NCBI RefSeq assembly: GCF_020085105.1
Contig: NC_058053.1
Location: forward strand, 18,250,388-18,314,387
Length of the DNA: 64,000 bases
Reading direction: 5' to 3'
Source of the DNA: Siniperca chuatsi
Lineage: Eukaryota > Chordata > Actinopteri > Centrarchiformes > Sinipercidae
Part shown: positions 28,301 through 40,000 of the stretch, piece by piece
Numbering within the stretch: the first letter of the stretch is position 1
Layout of the letters: the number at the start of each line of letters is the position of its first letter
The notes under the pieces: model-generated
Database searches by the model: none
Told to the model about the DNA's origin: nothing
Seen by the model: the letters and a program-made list of their open reading frames with translations, nothing else
Position numbers and translations under genes: made by a program

Positions 28301-29082
28301 TTCCCTGTCTTACATTGTAGTAAACTGAATACCTTTGGGTTGACGTTTAATGACGTCACCCTGGGCTCTTGGGAACTGTGATGGACATATGTCACTTTTT
28401 TTCCTGATGGTTTATAGGTCAAACGATTAATTGATTAATCCAGAAATTAACCAGCAGATTAATTGATAATGAAAATAGAAGTTGCAACCCTATTTCATTT
28501 ACTAGGATATAAAAACAGCAAATTATCACATTTAAGAGGCTGGAAATGGATAATTTTTGACATTTTTGCTTGATAAACTACTTTAAAGTTTATTCAGTTA
28601 GGCTATCAAAATGACTGATTAACTTTCTGTCGATAATTGACTAATTATGAAAACTCAACAGCAGACCATAAAGAAAATAATCTTTATTTGCAGCTCTACT
28701 CTGATGACAAACATTTGTTTTCTATGAAGACTTGATGTGATAAAGTATTTTATTTAATATAGTCTTCAGTAAAACGAAGACTATATTTTGGATATTTTGT
28801 ATTTTGGAAAACTTGCAGGAAAAACGCCTGCAGTCACGTGACAACAGTCGGCCTTGTCCTGTTTACACCTGTCGATAATTAACTTGAACACATTTCTGTT
28901 AGTTTCGACTGTTTGCTTGAGTGGCATCAATCTAAATTCCCGCCTATAAACAGAACAAAAAAACAGATAATGTAAAGTAAAAACTTTAGTGTGTTTACAA
29001 TAAGTATATTTACTCAAGTACTATAATCCTCACCTGTCGGGAGGTGAACCAGCAGAAGCGCCATCAGTATCATATTTCCCAT
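19526..29082 (-). CDS. ildr1: Immunoglobulin-like domain-containing receptor 1 (angulin-2)
   Basis: Single-pass Ig receptor of tricellular tight junctions; family members recruit tricellulin, and human ILDR1 is a deafness gene. Eight coding exons in phase: 29034-29082, 26396-26566, 23853-24002, 23263-23382, 22998-23144, 22538-22663, 20217-21100, 19526-19564; about 561 aa (human about 546). Residues 1-17 are a signal peptide ([16 protein letters not shown]). Residues 20-160 are a V-type Ig domain with [19 protein letters not shown] and NGVYFCSID cysteines. A membrane segment starts near 165 ([14 protein letters not shown]), followed by a very Cys-rich juxtamembrane block ([19 protein letters not shown]), a likely palmitoylation site. 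The tail has a Pro-rich part and an Arg/Ser-rich part with the conserved RSYSPP and WSSDEED motifs and PPSY. The last exon, 39 bp, adds [12 protein letters not shown], matching the SVVI end of human ILDR1. It lacks the 57-bp exon found in the neighbouring angulin, as expected for ILDR1. Confidence 0.95.
19696..20101 (-). mobile_element. Family A element with inverted ends in the last ildr1 intron
   Basis: About 406 bases bounded by AGCCATGCTAG at 19696 and its reverse complement CTAGCATGGCT ending at 20101. The body matches the copies at 12725 and 42205. It is flanked by a direct repeat of about 25 bases (19665-19689 and 20103-20131, both starting aagtgatgaaag and ending agtcaagactaa). It fills most of the 652-bp intron before the PDZ exon. 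Confidence 0.8.
21170..21620. repeat. Interspersed repeat, family H, copy 1 (ildr1 intron 6)
   Basis: Shares blocks with 54060-54400: ctccactatgttca, cagctagt-ctaactttgtctg and agctgaggggaacc-like ends. The function and class of this repeat are unknown to me. Confidence 0.6.
22297..22337. repeat. (AT)n microsatellite in ildr1 intron 6
   Basis: About 20 AT units, followed by a TAAA-rich stretch. Confidence 0.95.
26890..27150 (+). mobile_element. LINE 3' end fragment in ildr1 intron 1
   Basis: The text runs through tgcacttgcttattgcact and ends with acaatgacaataaagttgaa followed by tctaatctaatg, the typical 3' end and short tandem tail of a common fish LINE. No coding part remains. Confidence 0.6.
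27220..28700. repeat. Cluster of family B repeats (ATTAATCGATTAATC type) in ildr1 intron 1
   Basis: Several diverged copies lie side by side, in both directions: about 27225-27560, 27590-28000, 28200-28500 and 28500-28690. Each has edge text such as cgattaatcg/ttaattgattaat, an inner part near aaaatgccca or gccattttgcttgata, and a block like tagtaaactgaatacctttggg. Further copies in the window: 33050-33375, 46840-47110, 47320-47530, 48165-48415, 49290-49470 and 56100-56480. Confidence 0.75.
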
Positions 29083-29400
29083 CTCGTTGCTCTTTATACT
29101 TCGCGGAAGCTTCACTCTCTATCCCGTAGGCGATTCAAAACCAGCCAAAAATCCTGAATATTTGGAGAAAAACGTGACGTAGCCGCTGCTCTGCATAATA
29201 ACGCCACTCTCAAGACTCAGGACGACATGTTAGTCAGGCTGTATTTGTTTTCTGAGGGGAAAGACGAGTATTTACAGCCGTACTGAGGAACAACTTTCCC
29301 ACAGAGAGTCGGAGGCGGATCATCCCCCTCCTCCAGCTTCAGGTGACATCACTGACCACGCCCCCCCGACAGGCGCAACATGGAGGAAGAGCAGCAAGGT
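29083..29400 (-). promoter_or_regulatory. ildr1: Probable ildr1 5' UTR and promoter
   Basis: The 300 bases upstream of the ildr1 start codon are richer in G+C and CpG than the flanks (for example ggaggcggatc and cacgcccccccgacaggcgc). No TATA box was found at a fitting distance. The transcription start was not located. Confidence 0.35.
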
Positions 29401-29514
29401 GATCCTCTTATTGTCAATTCATGACTCAACTGTCTTTTTCTCAGATAAATGATTTTCTCAATATACTCACCTCAGTATAGACTTACCTGATACTGGACCC
29501 TTGAATTTAAATCT

Positions 29515-30050
29515 CAAAAGTTACTAATTATATTTACTCAAGTACTATACTTAAGTACAATTGTAAGGTACTTGTGCTTGACTTGAGTTTTTCCATTTCC
29601 TGCTACTTTATACTTTTACTAAATGATAAATATTGTACTTTTTACTCCACTACGGTTATTTGAAAACTTTAGTTACTTTCCAGATTGAGATTAAGAATAC
29701 AAAATATAATGAACAAATAAACTGTGATATTATTATATTAATAAGATTTCATTGATTGAAATTCACAAGCTACCCAGCAGTATATAAAGTAATATAAATA
29801 AAATATATATAAATAAATTAGAATTAGCCCCATATTTACTAGCTACACTACTAAAGTGATGTTTACACATTAATGCATCGATAATAATAATCCAATAATA
29901 TAATATACATTATTCTTAAATGGGCTATTCTGCAAAATCAGCACTTTTACTTTTGGTACTTTAAGTATATTTTGATTCTAATACTTTTTTTAAGTTTAAA
30001 TGCATGACTTTTAGTATTTCTGCACTGTGGTATTGCTATTTTTATTTCAA
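29515..30050 (-). repeat. Interspersed repeat, family C, copy 2
   Basis: Carries ctcaagtactatacttaagt at one edge and cacttttacttttggtact with tagtatttctgcactgtggt at the other, the reverse of the copy at 16075-16515. Confidence 0.75.
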
Positions 30051-33000
30051 AATAAAATAAAAGCACAAGTTAGTAAGTGCCTGATGAAAAATGTGTCACA
30101 TTCATTCCTTATTTAAAGTTTTTTTTTTTTATACCTGTGTTTTATTTTCTCCAACTTTTTTCACTACTATTATCTTTTTCACTGCCAACAAGTGTTTCCG
30201 TCCAGGTTTCATATTTTTTAATGGTCCAAAGAATGACAAAGGAAACAGACAGCTTGATTAGCAAATTACTAATTTATTAATTAGTAAATGTTCTGTTGTG
30301 TTTTGGTGAATTCAGTGCCCCTGATGAGTCTATTCAAATGCAGTTTACATGACGAATACATTCTTTATGTAAATGTTTACATCCAGTCCATCAATCTTCA
30401 GGCTCACCGGGCCTCAGTAGTGTGTAAAAAAAAAATCATAATAAATAATCTATACAATACATAATATGAATAAATAAAATGAACTAGATCAGCACGATGG
30501 TTTTCATTTACTCGTTTATTCACAAACCCGAGTGTAAAGTTCACTCTCAGGATGATTCATACTGGAGGAGTGGTGGAGCTCTTTGTGTGAGGATGTTTAC
30601 ATTACTCTTACCCAGGACATGGACCCCAGCGAGCTTTACTGTTGACACAAAACAAGCCCGCCTGAACTGAACTCAAGTGCTGCTCTCAGCTCACTGAAGT
30701 GTGCTTGAAGTCCTGTGAAAAATGCTGCATGGATGAAAAGCTTTGCCATCGCATCTGCGTCTGGCTCCACTCTGAACCTCAAGACATGCCAGTTTTTAAA
30801 TTCCTTCCTTGTCAGTATCTAGAGAGGACACACAGTACTTTTCATTTTCTGTGTCTTTGTGTCGAGTCTGTACAAAACATTTACACTGTAATTTGCGGGC
30901 TGTGTTATAAAGCATTACCAAATGTTCTTCTGTTTTGTTTCTATCAACATTTAGTTTCATTTTGCTCTAAATACAGTGGTAACGTGCAGCGGCAGGGCCA
31001 GAGGGAATTTGATTGCCTGGTGCCCCTCCCCTCCCACCAAAGTCAGAGGGTGATAGGCAGTTGGCTTGTTAGTATCATGCATTGATTACTGAACAGGCCT
31101 ACAGGGTACAGACCTAGGGGCACACAAAACAAGTACCAAGTATCTCAAAACGACCACAAAGAGATGTAAAATGACTATAAATAGACACAAGATGACTACA
31201 AAAGGACACAAAATTACTACAAAGAGAAGCAAAACAACAATAAAGAGACACAACACATGTAGTAACATGTAGTTCCTCTGTAAATGATTTGAGATGATGA
31301 TGTGCCATTTAATACTTTATATAAACATTATAAAGCTGCACACATGCTTTACATGATAAAGTGTGCTGATTGTGTGCAGTTCTGTAGATGAAGGTTGTCA
31401 GTAAAGCTCTAGTGTTTATTTAGTTGTGGATATTTGATAAGCTACGATAAAAAAACACACAAGCTTTATTCAAGGTACACACACTTTATCACACATATTG
31501 TCAAACACAATAACCCCTCAAACATCAGGTTCTGTGACAGACACAGGTATTTTATATTAAAATCAATCTTGTCAGAACTATTAAAATGCAAAATAAATGC
31601 AAGCCAGAAGACCAGTTGGTCTCATGTGTGGACAAAATCACGCTAAAATAAAACACTGAATTTATGCTCCCAGTTGAGAAGGTTCATATATAGACTTTAC
31701 CTCCCTACCATCAATTACATGTACAAATTAAATTATTTAGTGTTTACATAACAAGCACAACATGAAACTCAAGGATATTAGTTACATGTCAATCAAAAGG
31801 CTGCAGTCAAATACTTCAATCCCTAGAAACATATACTCAGAATCGTGTGATATTCTATAATTAATATAAATTAATAAATATAAATCCATCTTACTAAAAT
31901 AATAATAATGTCAAGCTCCATTATACGCCTTATATTGTTCATTTATACCTCCATTAATTACTTACTGTGTGGACGTATGGGGAAATACATCCAGGTATAA
32001 AAAATATAATTTTCACTGAGAGGGAATGTAAATAAGTTTTATTTTATTTGGCAACTTTTTACTGATTATATCAATAAGGAAAGCTGACATGACATTACAT
32101 CCTTTTTTGTGTGTTTTGGTTTGTTTTCTTTCATATGTTTGTTAGTTTATTTGCATACTGGTTGTCTGTCTGAAGTACATTTAAGTACTCCTTTATATAA
32201 ACGTAGTTATGTAATTTGTACTATATAATCCACTGATAAACAGAGTTTGGGAAAAAAGTGTTTGAAAATAATTTAATGAACAAATATAAAAAATATATGA
32301 TCAGAGTGAGATTCTCTCAGGCTGGCATTAGTTTGGTAGAGATAGTGTAAAATAGGTTGTGTAATGTAAAAAGGGTGGACACAGTGAGCTGTAACGTCAG
32401 CCTGAAAACGTTTATGTATGTTTATATGCATTGATTTTCAATTGTGAGTAAATGCCATTTTTTTCTTTTGTCCGTTTATTTTTTTCTTTTCCTTTATGCC
32501 TAATTGTTTGTATAATTATTTACTGACCAAAATACATTTCGATTTCAACTGATTTCTCAGAGTTTTGTGTTGTTGAAAACACTGTAAATTATTTGAAGTG
32601 TACATGTTGATGTAACTGATGGTAGGACTCAACCTGGGACTCACACTTTGGTTAAATCAGTCAGTCTATATATGAATCTTCTTGGTCACATGTTGAATAT
32701 TTCCTGATGTCAGAACATCATAACTGCAAATATATTTTTTTGGGGGGGGATCTATTCAGTGCGTGGAGGCGTTTTGTCTCAGCACCTGATGTAATACTGG
32801 GATGTGCATGCACTATTGTGTGTCGATGAGGCCTGTGCTGGATATTTACTTTGACTTGTTCTGAGTTACTACTTGACCTCCTTATTTGTTAAAAAAAAGT
32901 GTTGAGACACAGAAGTCTGCTCAGCAACTTGACAAATATACATGTTTTTATCAAGTCCGTGCAGACTTGAAGTGATTGAAAGTTTCTCACCAAACATGGA

Positions 33001-33440
33001 CTCTTCTCTATAAATGTGATGATGAGATCCAGATTATTATGCTGTATGTAGAGCTGTAACGATTAGTTGATTCGTCAATTAGTCAAATGTAAAATGAATT
33101 GACAATTATATAATTTCAGTCATTTTTTTAAGCAAAAAATCCAAACATCCTCTGTTGCTTCTCAATTGGGATGATTTCCCACATTTCTTTGTCTAATGCG
33201 ACATGGAAACCAAATATCTTTTTAGTTTAGACTGTTGAAAACATCACCTTTAGGAAATGTTGCTGCGCATTTCTCGCTATTCTCTGACATTTTATTGACC
33301 AAATGATGAATTGATTGATTGAAAAAATACTCGCCAGCTTAACTGATAATGAAAACAATCATTAGCTGCAGTCCGAGCTGTATGTTTCTTCTCTCTCGGC
33401 CAAGATAGTAAAAATACATTCATGTAAGACTGCGAAGACT
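30051..33440. other. Intergenic DNA between ildr1 and the ildr2/LSR gene
   Basis: No exon with family resemblance was seen. It contains a short degenerate tandem repeat at 31130-31260, a family B copy at 33050-33375, and otherwise AT-rich DNA. A 128-codon open frame at 30699-31085 has no support (see rejected list). Confidence 0.55.
31130..31260. repeat. Degenerate minisatellite, unit about 20-25 bp
   Basis: Repeated variants of actacaaagagacacaaaa (for example gaccacaaagagatgtaaaa, gactacaaaaggacacaaaa, tactacaaagagaagcaaaa). About five or six units. Confidence 0.75.
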
Positions 33441-33454
33441 TTCTTAAGAGTTTT

Positions 33455-33460
33455 TTTATT
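33455..33460 (-). terminator. ildr2: Candidate poly(A) signal of the ildr2/LSR gene
   Basis: TTTATT on the + strand, about 560 bases past the stop codon at 34019. It implies a 3' UTR of 34018 down to about 33440. Confidence 0.45.
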
Positions 33461-34018
33461 TAAAAAGTATTTAAGCAGTGCAATCGTAATCGGCGGAACA
33501 AATTCAAGGTACAGTACTTACATACAGTACAATATCAACAGCAAACAAACACACAAATACAAAGTGAACCTGAGTTGCAGTGTACTGAGTGAGAAGTATG
33601 AAGTCTGTAGGGAAACACAAGACTGTGGCGTCCTGCTTCGTGTTATAAAAGACTATTCTGAATTTGGCAGATAACAATAAAAAAAACATCTTGGCACCGG
33701 TTTGAGTAAATCCAGTCACTCAACTCGTCAAACTGATGCACACATCACATACATAACATCTGTAGACTACACATGCATAAATACCCACATACAATTCATG
33801 CACACGAGGAAAAACGTCCTTTACTGACAGAAACGACTGCACATTCTTTTCTCAGTGTTTTCCATCCACTACTGCTGTTTTTCGGTGCAGTTATTTCAGC
33901 GAGACGAGCCAGACTTCATGTGGCTGATGGCAGAACAGTTAGCCTCTCCTGCGTAGCAACAGGATGGTTTAAATGAATGGACTGGCAGTTCTGTGCGGGT
34001 CGAGGCTGGGAAACCTTG

Positions 34019-34054
34019 TCACACTATGAGAGAGTCCCTGCTCAGTGCAGTGCT
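34019..34054 (-). CDS. ildr2: ildr2/LSR last exon, PDZ-binding C-terminus
   Basis: A 12-codon exon after a CTTTAACAG acceptor, reading [11 protein letters not shown] then TGA. It joins in phase 0 to the large exon ending NL|GTGAGT at 35784, 1.73 kb upstream on the gene strand. The match to the LSR-family end LSRxSLxV is the main support. Confidence 0.85.
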   Translation of the reverse strand, partial: STALSRDSLIV

Positions 34055-37000
34055 CTGTTAAAGAAATACACCAAAAGCCAGACGTTAGAGACTTTGCATT
34101 CATGCTCATGCTAGGTTAGTCCAGCCTGGTGCCTGAGGCGTCCAAGTTTTATTACAATTAACAGAAATCATGCAGCTCAAGTGGTGTTAGTAGTAATGAC
34201 TGATTCCAGTGGGAAAGTAAGCCAGTAAGGAAGCATTTGTAACACTGTGATGTTTGCAAGCATGGTCAGATTATACAGTACATATTAAATTTAAATCATA
34301 AGTCATTTGTAATTGCTTTTACTCATTGTAAATTTATGCAAAAAATATTACTACTGCCTAGATAAAATCATGTCAGAACTAAATTATAAGCATTCAGTGT
34401 TAAGACCATAAATCTTGTATGTACATTGCACAAGAGACAATCAGATTATGTACATAAAACTGTAAAACATATTCAAATTCTATTTTATTCTTATTGTCAA
34501 CAAATCCCACGAAAAGCCCAAAACCAATAACGTCCTTTCTGACTTCCCCAAGCCTATTCGTTCCTACTTAAGACGTAAAATATTTAGATTGTAGTTTAAA
34601 AAAAATCATTTTTGGGCTACTTGCCTTTATTTGATAGATACAGTAGAGAGTAGACAAGAAATGAGACAGGAAGAGATAAAGAAGAGATGACATTCAACAA
34701 AGGTCCCAAACTCAAACCCGGGCACGTGGCAGTTACATCATTAGAGTCCTAAATCCTTAAGTCACCACAACATCTCGGAGTTTTATTTATTTTTAAACGC
34801 TTAGTAATCTCCTAAAACAGCTGGGCTGTAGCTTTTTGCAAACGTTACTCAAACAGGAGTAAATTTGTTGGAGACTATTTTCAGCGGCGGATTAATACAC
34901 ATTTGGTGGGCTAGTGCAGAGGCCCCCAACCCCTGGGCTGTGGATCAGTACCAGAGTTATTATTCAAAAAGTTGAATAATAATTATAAAACTTTATAGGT
35001 TATTATATTATGCTATTATTATGCTATTTGTGCTTTAATTACCTTGAACTTGGCACCGTTTGTGCTGCATATTTCCTCATTTACTGTCATGCCCCCAATA
35101 ACAATATACTGACTTTTAACTAAAGCAGGTCATCAGTACACGAGGTAACCAGTTTGTCATCACCACTTCAGCATTCAGTTGTAAATGAAATCTGTGTGAG
35201 GCCCGAAGTGTTCCTGAGAGGTCTATATGTATTTTTTTTATTATTTAGTAAGTAACCACAATGAAATACAGATCAAATATAGTAAAGTTTCATTTATAGT
35301 TTAGTTTTATACTCGCACACTCTCTCTCTGTGCTTTCTAACTTGGTATTGATGTGTATTTGAGTGTTGGGAGGATGATGCCTGAAACAAAACTTACATGA
35401 TCTGTGAACAGGCAGACAGACTAATTTGAAACCCCTATTTAACTTTATCTTCCTGTACTGCTGTGAGGAGAACAATTACACTTATGGCAATTGTCTACAA
35501 GTGCAACCGTGTGGCTCACTAATGTGTTTTTAATAGTTTATGGACAATAATGGAGCTCTATTGCACAGAGGAAAAAGCTACATCAGGCTTTGGCTACACA
35601 GACAACACTTATCAATCATTCATATCAATTCATTCGGTTTTGGACTTTTTATAGGATTAGTTGACAATAAGAAAAATATGGCATATAGCCAGACTTATCC
35701 TGTGAATATTTACAGGATTTAGAGGCTCTTTCCTGAAGAGCTGAAGAGGAAGGAAGTCCTTGTTCCTGCTACAAGTAACTCACCAGGTTTCGGCTCCTAT
35801 CTCTCTCCTCTCTGCCCCCCTGTAGTGTTTGGGACATTCCCTGGTGGGGGCGGGTGTAAGAGAAAGGCCTCATGGCTGGTTCAGTGGTCCTGTATCGGTC
35901 TGATCTGGGAGGTTCTACAGTGCGGTACCGGTCTGTGGTCGGGGCAGCCCTGCGGTACTGCTCCGCCTCCCACTCACAGTAAGGAGGCAAAGGGTCCTCC
36001 TCTTCTGGACGGTTGCTAGGCGACCGGCTGTAGTAACTATCGTTGCCCTTTCCTCTGGAGCTGCCTTTAGAGGGAGTGTCACTGTCTTCGTCCAGTCTAG
36101 CAGCACCTCTATCCCCTCCCCGCCCCCTCGCCTTGCTCTCCAGCACACTGCTGAGGAAGGCGTCGTCGTATCCTTTGCTTTGGGGCAGTCGACAGGGGCG
36201 ATCACTGTCCCACGTACCCCTTCTCTTCTGGGATAAAGGTGAGGGGCTGCGGCGGCCCCATCCATCATCTTCATCTCTGTAGAAATGCCTGGGAGGGCTG
36301 TAATCCCGCTCATAGGCCCGGTCTGGAGGCTCTGCCCGACGACCACGTGAGCCGAAAGACCGGGCGAAATCCTCCAGCTCGTCCAGGGAGCCGGTGCGCC
36401 CTCTTCTGCTCAACGTCTTTCTCTGTAGGTGCTCTGAGCGTGGGTTCCACCTACAGCAAGGAACAGCAAACAAATAAGCACACAGTGACATGTAATAATA
36501 CATTTTATTCATATAGCGCTTTTCAAGAGACTCAAAACACTTTACATGACAAATTAGGTAAAAAATAATAGAGCAGTCACAGTTCCAGATGAAGGGGCAG
36601 TTATGGAGAAGGCTCTGTCACCCCATGTCTGGTGCTTGGTCCTGGATGGTAGGGATACGAGGCTGGTGTAGTAGGAGCAAAACCAGGGAGCGTGGCTGAG
36701 GTAGGAGGTAGGAGGTAGGAAGGGAGCCAGTTATGGAGGATGTTGTGAGTGAAGAGAGGGAGTTTGAATTGAATTTATTGTGGGACAGGGAGCAAGTGGA
36801 GGTGTTAAAAGACGAGAGTGAGTAAATGAGCAGTTCTGGATATACAGTACTGAAGTTTATTGGAGAATGTAAGTAGGGGATCAGAGTTTCAGCAGCAGCG
36901 AAGGTGTTCTTCAAGTGGAAAAAGGTAGTTTTAGTAATGAGATTAGCGTGGTGTTTGAATGAGAGGTTGCTGTCGAAGATCACTCCAAGGTCGTAGATGT

Positions 37001-40000
37001 GTGGGGAGGGAGACAGAGTGGAGGTGTGGATGGTGACGGAGAAGTTGTGTGTGGTTTTGGTGATGGCTTTGGGTCCAATGATGATCATATCAGATTTGTC
37101 ACAGTTCAGTTTGAGAAAGCTGGCAGGGTGGAGTGAGTTGTAGTGGCAATAAATTCAGTGGATATGTACAGCGGGACATCATCATAAAATCTAGCAGATA
37201 CCGTGTATGCCTCTAATATCTGTCTATAAAGCCAGATATTGTAGCCTAATATGCAAGAGAGTGACCAGTGTGTCCCAAATGTTCTGGGGGAATTAAAGAT
37301 CCTGTGTAATGGACACTTGAACTTCACGGAAAACTGCTACTTCCAGGAAAACAGTGCATCCTTACTGGTGATGTCATGATGCACTGAGTGGGTTTACCAA
37401 AAAGTTCAACCAATAAAGTCATTAGAAATTTTCTAACAATCCTCTCCTCCCTGATCTGTTTCAACAGGTCACAAAACCATTTCATGGGATCTTTAACATA
37501 AACACATGCACTAATGCACTAAATAACACCATAATTATACCTTCTGTCCAGCTCATCGTCTGAGTAGTTGCCTCTGTCCCGTCTGGGCCTTCGACTCTTT
37601 GTAGGTGGAGCTGCTCTCAGCACTGACTGGTCGTCCAGGTCTGCAATGGGCGGGAGCGCCGTCATCTGGACCGTCTGATAGGTGTGTCTGAAGTCTGTAT
37701 TCCCTCCATCATGAAGAGAGCTCAGCTCTGATAGGCTACTGGCTGTTGGGGCAGACACATCAGTCTATTTTCATCATAAAACACATTTGGAAAACATTTT
37801 TCAGGTATGTTTTCTGTAACCGCCCCCTGGAGTACACAACTGTAGCTGTGAACATTTCAGAGTAAGATGTGGTCTGCTGGAAGTACTATGTAGGTGTTTG
37901 GGATGAGAGCATGGTACAAACTGTACATCAGCTACTCTCTGTTTTGAGGTGACTACGACTATATAATCATGAGCACTGATTATAGCTGAATGCATATCAC
38001 TGAAGGCATAAATGTCTCATGTGCCACCTCAAACTACTGTTGCAACCAATTTAAAGGACAAGTCTGGAGATATTTTTTTCCTTATTATCAACAAATCCTA
38101 AGAAAGGACCAAAACCAACAATGAATTGATCCTACTAACAACACTGTTACACTATTACTAACACGTTGTATGTAGTGTAGACCTCCATTGATGCCCAAAA
38201 CTATATAAAAAATACATCAATAAGCCACGCTGGTGTGCTGGGTAACATGTTTCTTCATTGCAATAAACATTTAAAGTGTATTTTATTTTGAGTCAGTCCT
38301 ACAAACATCGTCCTCCTGCCGTAAATACTCTCCACAGCACCAAACGTGCATTAATCCACGGCTGAAAATAGTCCCCAACAAATGTACTATTGATTCCTGT
38401 TCAAGTAACTTTTACTAAAAACTACAGCGCCCAGCTGTATTAGAAAATTACAGAGCCTTTTAAAAATTTTAACTTCACATTTGTGACCTGTTTTTAGAGC
38501 TTTTACACCTTCAGTAGGAACCAAAGAGCTGTGAGCCATAGACTGGAGATCAGAAAGTATTGAGAGACAGACCAGTGATTTGGTGTTTTCATGGAATTTG
38601 TTGAAACAAATATCCCTAGCTTTATCTTTTAAATGTGTACAAGACAAAGCACTTCTTTCTGATGAAACTGGCACATGTTAAAACTGTAACCACTGCTCTA
38701 AATCAGTGCGCAATAGGTCCATTAAACTACAGGTAACCACAACACCTATTAACTCTCACTGGTGAAATAAACCTAAAAATTTGCTACACTGACTACTAAC
38801 AAACTTTAAAAATGTCTTCTTTTGTAAGTGACCATGGGATAATCACGATTATTACTCTCTGAGATTTCCTGATACCCAACATAATCAACTAGGAGTGGGC
38901 GTTATGATGATATGTACCATGAGTAACGTGAGAATATATAAATTTGTCAACAGTCAGAGATTTTGCTGTACTGTTTATACTGTGGAGGTTTCACCTTTAA
39001 TACTGTAGGCAATGTTGCAAATCAATAAACAACTGTTTTTCCTGATTTTTGCATCAATGTGATGAAGTACTTTGATTTGACAGGTATTTAATATGCTTGA
39101 TTTTCCAGAAACTGCAACTACTGATAGAAGCGATAGAAGATGTTATCGACATTACCCACTCCTGTAATGGACTCAATGGATTTTGTGTGTGAGTGTGTGT
39201 GTTCGCACCTCTTAGTGTACTACTAATACACAGAGACCTTACAAATTAGGCTCTCTTTTTGAAAATGAGAAATGTCTTTTTCTGATCTTGGTAAGGACAG
39301 TTAGATGTTATGAAATGGATGTAAGGATTAGATGGAAACTAGTTTATCTACACAAACCATGCACTTAAAAGAGAAACACTTAGACACAAACACATAAACG
39401 CTGACACACAGCCACACAGATCACAGAAACTGGCCTCATCTGTGCAGGCTTACGTTTGTGTGCAGCCATCTTGACAGAGGGAAACTGAGCCAGCTCCTTC
39501 TCTATGTAGCACAGAACTTTCATTGAGTCCTGGTCTGGACTGGCTTTCAGTCGATAACCACTGCGCACTGTGGATATGGACACACACACACACACGTACA
39601 GTACATACACACAAAGAGACATAGTCATGCAAGGAGACACACACATACATGTAAGAGTTCAAGGCACATTCTTACCAGACTCAAATATGTTAAGACTAGA
39701 TTTAAGTAACAAACATGCATGTGGCCGACAGACATTTCTGTCATTTCTATGGCTTCTATGAAGGTTAGACACGGACTCGAGGATGAGGGATGATAGATGA
39801 AATAAGGGTTAGTCAAGTCAGTGTTTCTGAAAGGAAATAAGACAGAGCTTTCTAGTATCTCTGCAGCTTATAAACTGTTTTGTTGACACTCACCTCCAGC
39901 CAGGTTATTCTCCACTGAGGGAATAGAGGCGATCTTTGGGTCCCCATGGGATGAAGGGGCAAGAGGAACCACAGTAGGCACACCAGGAATGTAGTAAGGA

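Noticed and set aside
30699-31085. 128-codon frame with a Cys-rich start, faintly like an endothelin spacing
   Set aside because: The cysteine spacing does not fit endothelin (only one CxxxC pair matches and the Asp-to-Cys distance is wrong). No signal peptide, processing site or splice site.
33773-33976. 67-codon + strand frame ending in an Ig-like phrase (DGRTVSLSC)
   Set aside because: It lies antisense in the probable ildr2/LSR 3' UTR, stops at once and has no donor. Taken as chance.
34019-36450. Taking the ildr2/LSR protein to end at the stop near 35769 (VSYL)
   Set aside because: A consensus donor precedes it and a phase-matching small exon with the family C-terminus exists at 34019-34054. 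The read-through end is kept only as a possible isoform.
35825-36568. Several + strand and alternative - strand frames opposite the large ildr2/LSR exon
   Set aside because: Shadows of the GC-rich tail exon. Only the 35784-36450 frame continues the gene in phase.
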